A DNA stretch of 64,000 nt, from positions 248,001 through 312,000 of the forward strand of contig LN483072.1 in assembly GCA_900016675.1 (NCBI GenBank). The letters run 5' to 3'. Positions 25,632 to 34,029 of the stretch are shown one piece after another. The position numbers and the translations under genes are program-made. Source of the DNA: Arthrobacter saudimassiliensis (GTDB lineage: Bacteria > Actinomycetota > Actinomycetes > Actinomycetales > Micrococcaceae). Under the pieces are notes generated by a model. The model had not been told where the DNA came from. It ran no database searches and was given only the letters and a program-made list of their open reading frames with translations. Position 1 is the stretch's first letter. Every line of letters starts with the position of its first letter.

Positions 25632-26845
25632 CAGTTGCCGATCGCGGTCTGGAAGCGGTCGCTGAAGTCGGTTTCCTCGTCCGGCGTCAGGGTGCGCACC
25701 ACGTGCGCCTTGGCCAGGAACTCCTCGTCGGGGAAGATCAGCGGGTTGTCCACGAGCTCGGGATCGATGTCGGCCATCGCCTCCCGTGCCCCCTCCACCG
25801 GGCAGACATAGTTGACGTAGGCGGCCACGGTGGCCGCGTTGACCGGGTCGAAGTAGTAGTCCATCAGCATCTCGGCGTTGGCCTTGTGCCGGGCGCCGAT
25901 GGGAACCATGAGGTTGTCGGACCACAGCGTGCCGCCGGCCTCGGGGAGGGCGAACTCCCACTTGTCGCCTTCCTCGAAGTTCAGCTGCGTGATGTCGCCG
26001 GACCAGCCGATCACCGCCAGCGCGTCGCCCGAGATCAGGTCCTCCTTGTAGGAGTTGCCCTTGACCTGGCGGATCTGCCCGTTGGCGATCTGTTCCTGCA
26101 GGACGTCCAGGGCGTTGTCGAACTCCGTGCCGCCCCACTTCCCGGTGACGTCCACGCCGTTGTCGAGCATCAGCAGGCCCATGGTGTCGCGCATTTCGTC
26201 GAGCACCTCCACCCTGCCCTTGAGCTCGGGCTGCCAGAGGTCGGAGACGGTGCGCAGGCCCTTAGGGAAGGCCTCCTTGTTCCAGGCGATGCCGGCGAAG
26301 CCGGTCTGCCAGGTCAGGGAGTGCTTCCGCCCGGGGTCGAAGTCCACGTTCTTCAGGCTGGGCAGCAGGTTGGCCGCGTTCGGAATGTTGGCGGTGTCCA
26401 GTTCCTGGGTGTAGCCCAGCCGGATCATCCGGGCCGCCATCCAGTCGGTCAGGGTGATGATGTCCTGGCCGATGTCCTGCCCGTTGGCCAGCTGCCCCTG
26501 GACTTTCCCGAAATACGTGTCATTGCCGTCAATATCCTCGGAATACGTCACGTCGATACCGGTTTTTTCGGTAAAGGCGTCCAGCGACGGGTAGGTGCCC
26601 GCGGCGTCGTCGTAGTCCAGGTAGAGCGTCCAGTTGGCCCAGCTGACCGTCTTTTCCGAGGCCGAGACGTCTTCCGCCGCCCCCGTGGAGGTGGCGCCCG
26701 AGGTACCGGTGCCCCCGGTTCCGCAGGCGGACAGGAAGGCTGCCAGCCCGAGGCCGCCGGCACCGGCCAGCAGCCCGCGGCGGGACATGCGGGCTGACAC
26801 CAGGCGCCGGAGCGTGGGATCCAGCGGAAGAGGAGGACGGCTCAT
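25631..26845 (-). CDS. potD: Polyamine-binding lipoprotein PotD, Tat-type signal
   Basis: Extracellular substrate-binding protein of the polyamine importer, 404 residues from ATG 26845. The signal sequence has a twin-arginine motif (MSRRGLLAGAGGLG) and ends in lipobox AAFLSAC, so it is probably exported folded by Tat and lipid-anchored. The mature part contains WANWTLYLDYDD, VTYSEDIDGND and a GYTQELDTANIPN segment of the PotD/PotF family. It heads potDABC and is divergent from the Lrp-type regulator at 27076. Confidence 0.92.
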   Translation of the reverse strand: MSRPPLPLDPTLRRLVSARMSRRGLLAGAGGLGLAAFLSACGTGGTGTSGATSTGAAEDVSASEKTVSWANWTLYLDYDDAAGTYPSLDAFTEKTGIDVTYSEDIDGNDTYFGKVQGQLANGQDIGQDIITLTDWMAARMIRLGYTQELDTANIPNAANLLPSLKNVDFDPGRKHSLTWQTGFAGIAWNKEAFPKGLRTVSDLWQPELKGRVEVLDEMRDTMGLLMLDNGVDVTGKWGGTEFDNALDVLQEQIANGQIRQVKGNSYKEDLISGDALAVIGWSGDITQLNFEEGDKWEFALPEAGGTLWSDNLMVPIGARHKANAEMLMDYYFDPVNAATVAAYVNYVCPVEGAREAMADIDPELVDNPLIFPDEEFLAKAHVVRTLTPDEETDFSDRFQTAIGN

Positions 26846-26920
26846 CGGGGCTCCTTGCGTGACTGCGGAAAGCGGGTGATTGCCGTCGATATTGCCAGCC
26901 TGGAGGGGAGCCGGACAAGG

Positions 26921-26950
26921 TTTTCGTTGTAAATCTTTTGTTACGCAACG
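26921..26950. promoter_or_regulatory. AT-rich candidate regulator site between potD and lrp
   Basis: In the 230-bp divergent gap, an AT-rich patch includes CGTTGTAA (26925-26932) and TTACGCAACG (26941-26950). These form an imperfect inverted repeat of the size bound by Lrp/AsnC dimers. The adjacent Lrp-type gene is the obvious candidate regulator. Nothing else clear is seen in the gap. Confidence 0.4.
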
Positions 26951-27075
26951 GAGCCATTGTTTCCGGCTCGATACGGCCACGGATTCCGCTGAAAGAAACC
27001 TTGCCTTCCACGGAATTAGCGGTTTGAATGGCTGGACAGCGGCCCGGCCGGGGCGCCCGTACCTGGAGGTGGAAG

Positions 27076-27543
27076 GTGATCCTGGAACCCGGTTCCGCAG
27101 CCTCCGTGGACGACGTCTCCAAGGCGATCATCGAACAGCTGCAGGAAGACGGGCGCAGGTCCTACGCGGCCATCGGCAAGGCCGTGGGACTCTCCGAGGC
27201 CGCCGTGCGGCAGCGGGTCCAGAAGCTCACCGACTCCGGCCTGGTCCAGATCGTGGCGGTGACGGATCCGCTGCAGCTGGGCTTCCCGCGGCAGGCGATG
27301 CTCGGCATCCGCACCGCCGGCGACGTCCGGGCCGTGGCGGACGACGTGGCCGCCATCGGCCAGGTCGACTACTGCGTGGTCACGGCCGGTTCCTTCGACA
27401 TCCTTGCCGAGGTGGTCTGCGAAAACGACGACGACCTGCTGGAGCTGGTGAACCGGATCCGCGGCATCTCCGGCGTCATGGCCACCGAAACGTTCATGTA
27501 TCTCTCCCTGCGCAAGCAGGCCTACAACTGGGGCACACGATGA
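27076..27543 (+). CDS. Lrp/AsnC-family transcriptional regulator
   Basis: Regulator of 155 residues. I start at GTG 27076 (VILEPGSAASVDDVSK) because GGAGG lies 6 nt upstream; an earlier start would add a poorly supported basic leader. The N-terminal helix-turn-helix contains RSYAAIGKAVGLSEAAVRQR and the C-terminal RAM ligand domain contains VVTAGSFDILAEVVCEND. It overlaps the aminotransferase gene (ATGA), so it likely regulates the polyamine block in response to an amino acid or polyamine. Confidence 0.93.
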   Translation: MILEPGSAASVDDVSKAIIEQLQEDGRRSYAAIGKAVGLSEAAVRQRVQKLTDSGLVQIVAVTDPLQLGFPRQAMLGIRTAGDVRAVADDVAAIGQVDYCVVTAGSFDILAEVVCENDDDLLELVNRIRGISGVMATETFMYLSLRKQAYNWGTR

Positions 27544-28937
27544 CAGACACCACCACCACCCCCACGACCGCCCGCGGCACCGACCGCCAGCAGGCGGCCC
27601 GGGACCACCTGTGGATGCACATGGCCCGGCACTCCCACCTGGCCGAGGGCGGCACCGTGCCGGTGATCACCCGCGGCGAGGGCCACATGATCTACGACGA
27701 CCGCGGCCGGAGCTACATCGACGGGCTGGCCGGACTGTTCGTGGTGCAGGTGGGCCACGGCCGCGAGGAACTGGCCGAAGCGGCGGCGAAGCAGGCCCGC
27801 GAGCTGGCGTTCATGCCGCTGTGGTCCTACGCCCACCCCCAGGCGATCGACCTGGCTGAACGGCTCGCCGCCCATGCCCCCGGCGACCTGAACCGGGTCT
27901 TCTTCACCACCGGCGGCGGCGAGGCGGTGGAGTCCGCGTGGAAGCTGGCCAAGCAGTACTTCAAGCTGCAGGGCAAGCCGGGCAAGACCAAGGTCATTTC
28001 CCGTTCCGTGGCCTACCACGGCACGCCGCAGGGCGCGCTGTCCATCACCGGCATTCCGGACATGAAGGCGCCGTTCGAGCCGCTCGTGCCCGGGGCGTTC
28101 CGGGTGCCGAACACCAACCAGTACCGGGCGCCCGAGGGCCTGGAGGATCCGAAGGCGTTCGGCCGGTGGGCGGCGGACCGGATCGGCGAGGCCATCGAGT
28201 TCGAGGGCCCGGACACCGTGGCCGCGGTGTTCCTGGAGCCGGTCCAGAATTCCGGCGGCTGCTTCCCGCCGCCGCCCGGCTACTTCGAGCGGGTCCGCGA
28301 GATCTGCGACGAATACGACGTGCTGCTGGTCTCCGACGAGGTCATCTGCGCGTTCGGCCGGATCGGGTCCATGTTCGCCTGCACCGACTTCGGCTACCAG
28401 CCGGACATCATCACCTGCGCCAAGGGCATGACCAGCGGCTACTCCCCGATCGGCGCGATGATCGCCTCGGACCGGCTGTTCGAGCCGTTCCGGCACGGCG
28501 ACACCACCTTCTACCACGGCTACACCTTCGGCGGGCACCCGGTCTCCGCCGCCGTCGCCATGGCCAACCTGGACATCTTCGAACGGGAGGGCCTCAACGC
28601 CCGGGTCGCCGAGAACGCACCCGCGTTCCGCGCCACCCTGGAGAAACTGCTGGACCTGCCGATCGTCGGCGACGTCCGCGGCGAGGGCTACTTCTACGGC
28701 ATCGAGCTGGTCAAGGACAAGGCCACCAAGGAGACCTTCAACGACGAGGAATCGGAGCGGCTGCTGCGCGGCTACCTGTCCACGGCCCTGTACGACGCCG
28801 GCCTGTACTGCCGCGCCGATGACCGCGGCGACCCCGTGATCCAGCTGGCGCCGCCGCTGACCGTCGGCCAGCCGGAGTTCGACCAGATCGAATCCATCCT
28901 GCGCTCGGTGCTCACCGACGGGCTGAACCGCCTTTGA
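27540..28937 (+). CDS. Class III aminotransferase (putrescine/omega-amino acid type)
   Basis: PLP enzyme of 465 residues that probably moves the terminal amino group of putrescine or a related diamine to pyruvate or 2-oxoglutarate. The PLP lysine is Lys295 in ITCAKGMTSGYSPIG. The cofactor-ring Asp lies in VSDEVICAFGR and the phosphate-site segment is TTGGGEAVESAWKLA. The length and EPVQNSGGCFPPPPGYF region match the SpuC/omega-amino acid:pyruvate group. It is translationally coupled to the Lrp gene upstream and the FAD oxidase downstream. The exact donor is not proved. Confidence 0.9.
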   Translation: MTDTTTTPTTARGTDRQQAARDHLWMHMARHSHLAEGGTVPVITRGEGHMIYDDRGRSYIDGLAGLFVVQVGHGREELAEAAAKQARELAFMPLWSYAHPQAIDLAERLAAHAPGDLNRVFFTTGGGEAVESAWKLAKQYFKLQGKPGKTKVISRSVAYHGTPQGALSITGIPDMKAPFEPLVPGAFRVPNTNQYRAPEGLEDPKAFGRWAADRIGEAIEFEGPDTVAAVFLEPVQNSGGCFPPPPGYFERVREICDEYDVLLVSDEVICAFGRIGSMFACTDFGYQPDIITCAKGMTSGYSPIGAMIASDRLFEPFRHGDTTFYHGYTFGGHPVSAAVAMANLDIFEREGLNARVAENAPAFRATLEKLLDLPIVGDVRGEGYFYGIELVKDKATKETFNDEESERLLRGYLSTALYDAGLYCRADDRGDPVIQLAPPLTVGQPEFDQIESILRSVLTDGLNRL

Positions 28938-30349
28938 GCGGCTCCGCCTCCGCCGGAGCGCAGCCGGCCAACGGAGCGGTGTCCTTCTGGTACGCCGGGC
29001 AGGGCCTGCCCGCCCCGCGGCCGCCGCTGGCGGGGGACGCCGACGTCGACGTCGCGATTATCGGCGCCGGCTACACCGGCCTGTGGACGGCGTACTACCT
29101 CAAGCGGGCCCGCCCGGACCTGGAGATCACCGTGCTCGAGCGCCGGTTCGCCGGGTACGGCGCCTCGGGCCGGAACGGCGGCTGGCTGACCAACACCATG
29201 ACCGGCGGCCGGGACAAGTACGTGCTCAGCCACGGGCGGGACCTGGTCGCCCGGTTCCAGCTGCTGCTGAACGAAACGGTCGACGAGGTGATCACCGTTG
29301 CCCGGGCGGAGGGGATCGACGCCGACATCGCCAAGGGCGGCGAGCTGAACGTGGCGCTGAACCCGGCCCAGCTGCGACGGCTGCAGGCCTGGGCCCAGGC
29401 GGAGGAACAGTGGCCCGAGTCCGGGGCACGGCTGCTCGACGCCGCCGGGACGGCGGAGCGGGTACGGATCGCCGGGGCGCTGGGCGGGCTGCACCAGCCG
29501 CACTGCGCCCGGATCCAGCCGGCCAAGCTGGTGCGCGGGCTCGCCGACGCCGTCGAGGCCCTCGGGGTCCGGATCTGCGAGCAGACGCCGGTCACCGAGA
29601 TCCGCCCCGCCGCCGGCGGCAGGCCCGCGGCCGCGGTCACGCCCCGCGGCACGGTCCGGGCCCGCTTCGTGCTGCGGGCCACGGAGGGCTTCACGGCGGG
29701 GTTCCGCGCCACCCACCGCGACTGGCTGCCGATGAACTCCTCCATGATCGTCACGGAGCCGCTTTCCGACGCCGCCTGGGAGCGGATCGGCTGGGAGCAC
29801 ATGGACACGGTCGGCGACCTGGCCCATGCCTACATGTACGCGCAGCGGACGGCGGACGGGCGCATCGCGCTGGGCGGGCGGGGCGTGCCGTACCGGTTCG
29901 GTTCCCGGACCGACGCCGACGGCGCGACCCAGCCGGGCACGGTCCGCTCCCTGGCGGCGCTGCTCCGGACGATGTTTCCGGCCGCGGGCGGGGCACGCAT
30001 TGAACACGCCTGGGCCGGTGTGCTCGGTGTTCCGCGGGACTGGCGCGCCAGTGTGGGCCTCGATGCCCGCAGCGGCATGGGCTGGGCCGGCGGCTACGTG
30101 GGCACCGGCGTCGCGGCGTCGAACCTGGCCGGACGCACCCTGCGTGACCTGGTGCTCGGCGCGGACAGCGAGCTGGCCGCCATGCCGTGGGTCAACCGGA
30201 AGGTGCGGCGGTGGGAACCGGAGCCGCTGCGCTGGCTGGGCGTGCACGCCATGTACCGCGCCTACCACGCCGCGGACCGGGCCGAGCGCGACGGGCGGGC
30301 GGACACCTCACCGATCGCGCGGGCAGCGGACCTGGTCTCGGGGCGCTGA
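28934..30349 (+). CDS. FAD-dependent amine oxidase (PuuB/DAO family)
   Basis: Flavoprotein of the DAO fold, 471 residues, expected to oxidise an amine such as a polyamine derivative to an aldehyde with release of ammonia and peroxide. The FAD motif VAIIGAGYTGLWTAYYL is near residue 40, followed by RNGGWLTN, typical of gamma-glutamylputrescine oxidase relatives. The start is TTG 28934 overlapping the aminotransferase stop; no separate ribosome site is seen, so translation is probably coupled. No PuuA-type glutamylation enzyme is nearby, so the real substrate may be unmodified. Confidence 0.88.
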   Translation: MSGSASAGAQPANGAVSFWYAGQGLPAPRPPLAGDADVDVAIIGAGYTGLWTAYYLKRARPDLEITVLERRFAGYGASGRNGGWLTNTMTGGRDKYVLSHGRDLVARFQLLLNETVDEVITVARAEGIDADIAKGGELNVALNPAQLRRLQAWAQAEEQWPESGARLLDAAGTAERVRIAGALGGLHQPHCARIQPAKLVRGLADAVEALGVRICEQTPVTEIRPAAGGRPAAAVTPRGTVRARFVLRATEGFTAGFRATHRDWLPMNSSMIVTEPLSDAAWERIGWEHMDTVGDLAHAYMYAQRTADGRIALGGRGVPYRFGSRTDADGATQPGTVRSLAALLRTMFPAAGGARIEHAWAGVLGVPRDWRASVGLDARSGMGWAGGYVGTGVAASNLAGRTLRDLVLGADSELAAMPWVNRKVRRWEPEPLRWLGVHAMYRAYHAADRAERDGRADTSPIARAADLVSGR

Positions 30350-30372
30350 GGGACGCCCGAGGGACAGGCGAA

Positions 30373-30409
30373 CCGGGACGGAGTGGGCGCGGCGCCCACC
30401 CCGTCCCGG
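30373..30409. terminator. Bidirectional hairpin between convergent genes
   Basis: An 18-bp stem with one mismatch (30373-30390 with 30392-30409) separates the convergent amine oxidase (stop 30349) and cupin (stop 30413). No U-tract is present on either side. The location and stability suggest a shared terminator. Confidence 0.6.
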
Positions 30410-30412
30410 CGC

Positions 30413-30721
30413 TCAGCCCTGCGGCTTGAGCTCGATCTCGACGAACGCGAACTCGGTGTCGGTCTTGTTGATGACGTTGTGCTCGGCGCCGGCGGGGCGG
30501 GCATAGGAGGCGCCGACCACCAGGTCGTTGGTGGCCTGCCCCTCCGGGGTCTCGTAGCTCATGTGCCCGGCGACGGTGGGCACCACCACGTAGTCCATCT
30601 CATGCCGGTGCCAGCCGGTCTCGGTGCCCGGAGGGAACCGCCACTCGGTCACCCGGACGTGGTCATTGTCGATCTGCACGGTGGCCACGGCCTGGCCGTA
30701 AACCGAGGTGGTGGAAGTCAT
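30413..30721 (-). CDS. Small cupin protein
   Basis: Single-domain cupin of 102 residues. Motif 1 is partly conserved (FPPGTETGWHRHEMDYVVVP, with metal-type histidines WHRHE) and motif 2 lies in YARPAGAEHNVINK. Such small cupins are common in amine and amino-acid catabolic operons, where some bind metal and some only sense. It begins 9 bp after the PucR gene stop, so it is probably co-transcribed with the regulator. Confidence 0.82.
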   Translation of the reverse strand: MTSTTSVYGQAVATVQIDNDHVRVTEWRFPPGTETGWHRHEMDYVVVPTVAGHMSYETPEGQATNDLVVGASYARPAGAEHNVINKTDTEFAFVEIELKPQG

Positions 30722-30730
30722 GGCAGAAAC

Positions 30731-32356
30731 CTACCCCAGCCCCTGCCGCTGCCGAAGCCGATGAAGCAGCACCGCAACATGCAGCGAGGTGCGTGATTCG
30801 GCGTCGTCCAGGCTGACGCCCAGCCGGGCCTGCAGGCGCTGCAGCCGGGCGTAGAGGGTCGGGCGGCTGAGGTAGCCGCTGCGCGCCAGCGCCGTCTTGT
30901 TGCCGCCGCTTTCCAGGAACCGTTCGAGCAGGTCCAGGTCCGCGCCGTCGCCGTCCGCCAGCCCGTGCAGCTCGGCCTCGGCAAAGGACACCGCCCGCGG
31001 ATCCTCGCGCAGCAGGGACAGCAGCCCGCGCAGGCGGACGTCGGTGGAGCGGTAGTAGCGCCGCCCGCTCCGCGGCAGGGTCGCGGCGGTCTGCGCCACG
31101 TGCGCGGCCTCGTCGAGGCCGGCGGCGGCCGCAGCCAGCGAGGCAGCGGCCCGGCCGACGCCCGCGGTCCAGTCCAGCGGTTCATCCGCCGCCGCGGTGC
31201 GGGCCGCGAGGTCCCCGCAGATCCGCTCCAGCAGGCCGTCCTCGAGCATCCGGGCCGGCAGCGCCAGCAGCACCGCCACCTGCCCGGTCTGCAGCGCGGC
31301 GGCCAGCGCGGTGTTGCGGCTGGCGGCCAGGACGGCGCCGAGGACCTCCAGCAGGGCGCGTTCCTTGCGCTGCAGGGACATCGGATCGGTTCCGCTGCCG
31401 GCGGCCAGCTGCAGCACCAGCGGCAGGTAGGCCGGCGACGGCGCCAGGCCGAGCGCGACGGCGCGGGCCAGGGCCGCGGCGTCGTCCCGGGCGAGCGGGG
31501 CCCGCAGTTCATGGATCAGCCCGGCCTGGGCCTGCTGGGCCAGGCCCGCCTGGTCACGCTCGGCGAGCCGGTTGATGGACAGCGCCTGCCCGGCGCGTTC
31601 GAGCACCATGGCCGCCTCCGCCTCGACGGCGCCGCCGGGGGGAAGGCAGGGCGCCACCAGCCGCCCCCAGCGCTGGCTGCCCTGCCCCACCGGGGTCTGC
31701 AGCCAGCATTCATCCCCCGCCGTGCCGGTCTCCGCGGTGGCCCGGGCGGCCCGCGAGCGCCGCTGCCAGTCCTGCAGCAGGTCCTGCGCGGGAACCGCCG
31801 CCGCGGCGAACGCCACCACCAGGTGCGCGGTGTCCTCCAGCACCACCGGCGTTCCGAGCAGCTGGGCCGCGCGGTCCACGATCTCCTGCACCCCGGCGCT
31901 CTGCAGGCTCAGCAGAGTGAACACCTCGTGCACCTGGCGGGCCTTCTCGACCTGCTCCAGCTGCTGCGCCACGATCCGCCGGTGCACCACCTCGGTGACC
32001 TCCACGAACCGGATCTGGCGGTGCAGCCGGATCACCGGGAGGCTGCTCCCCCGCGCGCCTTCGGCGAGCGCCGCCGCGGCGGCCGGGCGGGTGCCCGGTA
32101 TCTCCACAAGCACCCCGGCGGCGCCGGCGCGGCCCAGGCCGTCCAGGTAGTCCGCGGCGGCCGTGCCCGACTCCCCGAAGGCCAGGCCCGTGGTCAGCAC
32201 AAGTTCCCCGCCTTCCAGCAGGTCCGTCAGGCTCGGCAGCTCGGCCACGTGCACCCACCGCACCGGCCGGTCCAGGGCCCCGGCGCCGGCCAGGACCTCC
32301 GGTTCTCCCGCGCGGACCACGTCCAGCGCCAGCACGTCCTCCAGGGTCAGGCTCAT
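30731..32356 (-). CDS. PucR-family transcriptional regulator
   Basis: Regulator of 541 residues. The N-terminal PucR sensor domain occupies about residues 1-130 (LTLEDVLALDVVRAGEPEVL, ELVLTTGLAFGESG). A long middle part of the CdaR/GGDEF-like type follows. The C-terminal HTH_30 helix-turn-helix reads GGNKTALARSGYLSRPTLYA near residues 480-500. PucR proteins control purine, polyamine or GABA catabolism. Its divergent position next to the mmsA-aminotransferase operon makes that operon the likely target, with the cupin as the other gene of its unit. Confidence 0.9.
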   Translation of the reverse strand: MSLTLEDVLALDVVRAGEPEVLAGAGALDRPVRWVHVAELPSLTDLLEGGELVLTTGLAFGESGTAAADYLDGLGRAGAAGVLVEIPGTRPAAAAALAEGARGSSLPVIRLHRQIRFVEVTEVVHRRIVAQQLEQVEKARQVHEVFTLLSLQSAGVQEIVDRAAQLLGTPVVLEDTAHLVVAFAAAAVPAQDLLQDWQRRSRAARATAETGTAGDECWLQTPVGQGSQRWGRLVAPCLPPGGAVEAEAAMVLERAGQALSINRLAERDQAGLAQQAQAGLIHELRAPLARDDAAALARAVALGLAPSPAYLPLVLQLAAGSGTDPMSLQRKERALLEVLGAVLAASRNTALAAALQTGQVAVLLALPARMLEDGLLERICGDLAARTAAADEPLDWTAGVGRAAASLAAAAAGLDEAAHVAQTAATLPRSGRRYYRSTDVRLRGLLSLLREDPRAVSFAEAELHGLADGDGADLDLLERFLESGGNKTALARSGYLSRPTLYARLQRLQARLGVSLDDAESRTSLHVAVLLHRLRQRQGLG

Positions 32357-32512
32357 GGCTGGAGTCTAGGGCGGCGGCGCCCCACCGTTCTTACACACTG
32401 TCAATGTTTCGGGATATTTCCTGACACTTCGGCCATTCTCAGCGGCGCAGCGGGCAGTGACGATGGGTCGAAAGACTCATCACCGGCACGCCATCGAGGA
32501 CCAGGAGCACCC

Positions 32513-34003
32513 ATGCAGACCACCCGGCACTGGATCAACGGGGCCTTCACCTCCCCCGCCGACTCCCGCCTGGCCGACGTCACCAACCCGGCCACCGGAA
32601 AGGTGACCTCCCGGGTGGCGCTGGCCTCCGCGGCCACCGTGGATGCCGCCGTCGCGGCCGCGGCCGAGGCTTTTCCCGGCTGGCGGGACACGTCCCTGGC
32701 CCGGCGGGTGCAGATCCTCTTCGCCTTCCGTGAGCTGCTGAACTCCCGCAAGTCGGAGCTGGCGGCGATCATCACCGCCGAGCACGGCAAGGTGCTCGAC
32801 GACGCCCTGGGCGAGATCAGCCGCGGACAGGAGGTGGTCGAGTTCGCCTGCGGCATTCCGCACCTGCTCAAGGGCGGGTACACGGAGAACGCCTCCACCA
32901 AGGTGGACGTGCATTCGGTCCGCCAGCCCGTCGGCCCGGCCGCGATCATCAGCCCGTTCAACTTTCCGGCCATGGTACCCATGTGGTTCTTCCCGGTGGC
33001 CATCGCCTGCGGCAACACCGTGGTGGTCAAGCCGAGCGAGAAGGACCCGACGGCCGCCAACTGGCTCGCCGAGCTGTGGCAGGAGGCCGGGCTGCCCGAC
33101 GGCGTGTTCAACGTCGTGCACGGCGACAAGGAGGCGGTGGACACCCTGCTGCACCATCCGGACATCAGGTCGGTCTCCTTTGTCGGCTCCACCCCGATCG
33201 CGCAGTATGTCTACCGGGAGGCCACCGCCGCCGGCAAGCGGGTCCAGGCCCTGGGCGGGGCGAAGAACCACATGATCGTCCTGCCCGACGCCGACCTGGA
33301 CCTGGCCGCCGACGCCGCCGTCAACGCCGGCTTCGGTTCCGCCGGCGAGCGCTGCATGGCGATCTCCGCCCTGGTCGCCGTCGAACCGATCGCCGACGAA
33401 CTGGTCGCGAAGATCGCCGAGCGCACCCGCACCCTGCGCATCGGCGACGGCCTGCGCGGCACCGACATGGGCCCGCTGGTCACCGCCGCGCACCGCGACC
33501 GGGTGGCCGGCTACATCGACGCCGGCGAGGCGGCCGGCGCCTCGGTGGTGGTGGACGGCCGCGCCGTGGACGCCGACGCCGAGGGCGGGGGCTTCTTCCT
33601 CGGCCCCACCCTGTTCGACCACGTCAGCCCCGACATGTCCATCTACACGGACGAGATCTTCGGCCCGGTGCTCTCCGTGGTCCGCGCGTCCGGCTACGAC
33701 GAGGCGCTGGCCCTGATCAACGCCAACCCGTACGGCAACGGCACCGCGATCTTCACCAACGACGGCGGAGCCGCCCGCCGTTTCGAAAACGAGGTCGAGG
33801 TCGGCATGGTCGGCATCAACGTCCCCATCCCGGTGCCCATGGCCTACTACTCCTTCGGCGGCTGGAAGAACTCGCTGTTCGGCGACTCCCACGCCCACGG
33901 CACCGAGGGCGTGCACTTCTTCACCCGCGGCAAGGTCGTCACCACCCGCTGGCTCGATCCCAGCCACGGGGGCCTGAACCTCGGTTTCCCGCAGAACGCC
34001 TGA
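32513..34003 (+). CDS. mmsA: CoA-acylating methylmalonate/malonate-semialdehyde dehydrogenase
   Basis: Aldehyde dehydrogenase of 496 residues that turns malonate or methylmalonate semialdehyde into acetyl- or propionyl-CoA. The catalytic Cys281 lies in GERCMAIS. At the place of the usual general-base Glu the sequence is GGAKNHMIV with Asn252, the hallmark of the CoA-acylating MmsA/IolA branch. IISPFNFPAMVPMWF and KPSEKDP complete the family picture. Next to a beta-alanine/GABA-type aminotransferase it suggests a beta-alanine or 1,3-diaminopropane branch. It starts at ATG 32513 after CAGGAGC. Confidence 0.93.
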   Translation: MQTTRHWINGAFTSPADSRLADVTNPATGKVTSRVALASAATVDAAVAAAAEAFPGWRDTSLARRVQILFAFRELLNSRKSELAAIITAEHGKVLDDALGEISRGQEVVEFACGIPHLLKGGYTENASTKVDVHSVRQPVGPAAIISPFNFPAMVPMWFFPVAIACGNTVVVKPSEKDPTAANWLAELWQEAGLPDGVFNVVHGDKEAVDTLLHHPDIRSVSFVGSTPIAQYVYREATAAGKRVQALGGAKNHMIVLPDADLDLAADAAVNAGFGSAGERCMAISALVAVEPIADELVAKIAERTRTLRIGDGLRGTDMGPLVTAAHRDRVAGYIDAGEAAGASVVVDGRAVDADAEGGGFFLGPTLFDHVSPDMSIYTDEIFGPVLSVVRASGYDEALALINANPYGNGTAIFTNDGGAARRFENEVEVGMVGINVPIPVPMAYYSFGGWKNSLFGDSHAHGTEGVHFFTRGKVVTTRWLDPSHGGLNLGFPQNA

Positions 34004-34029
34004 CCCCGCCACCCATCGGAGCACCCACC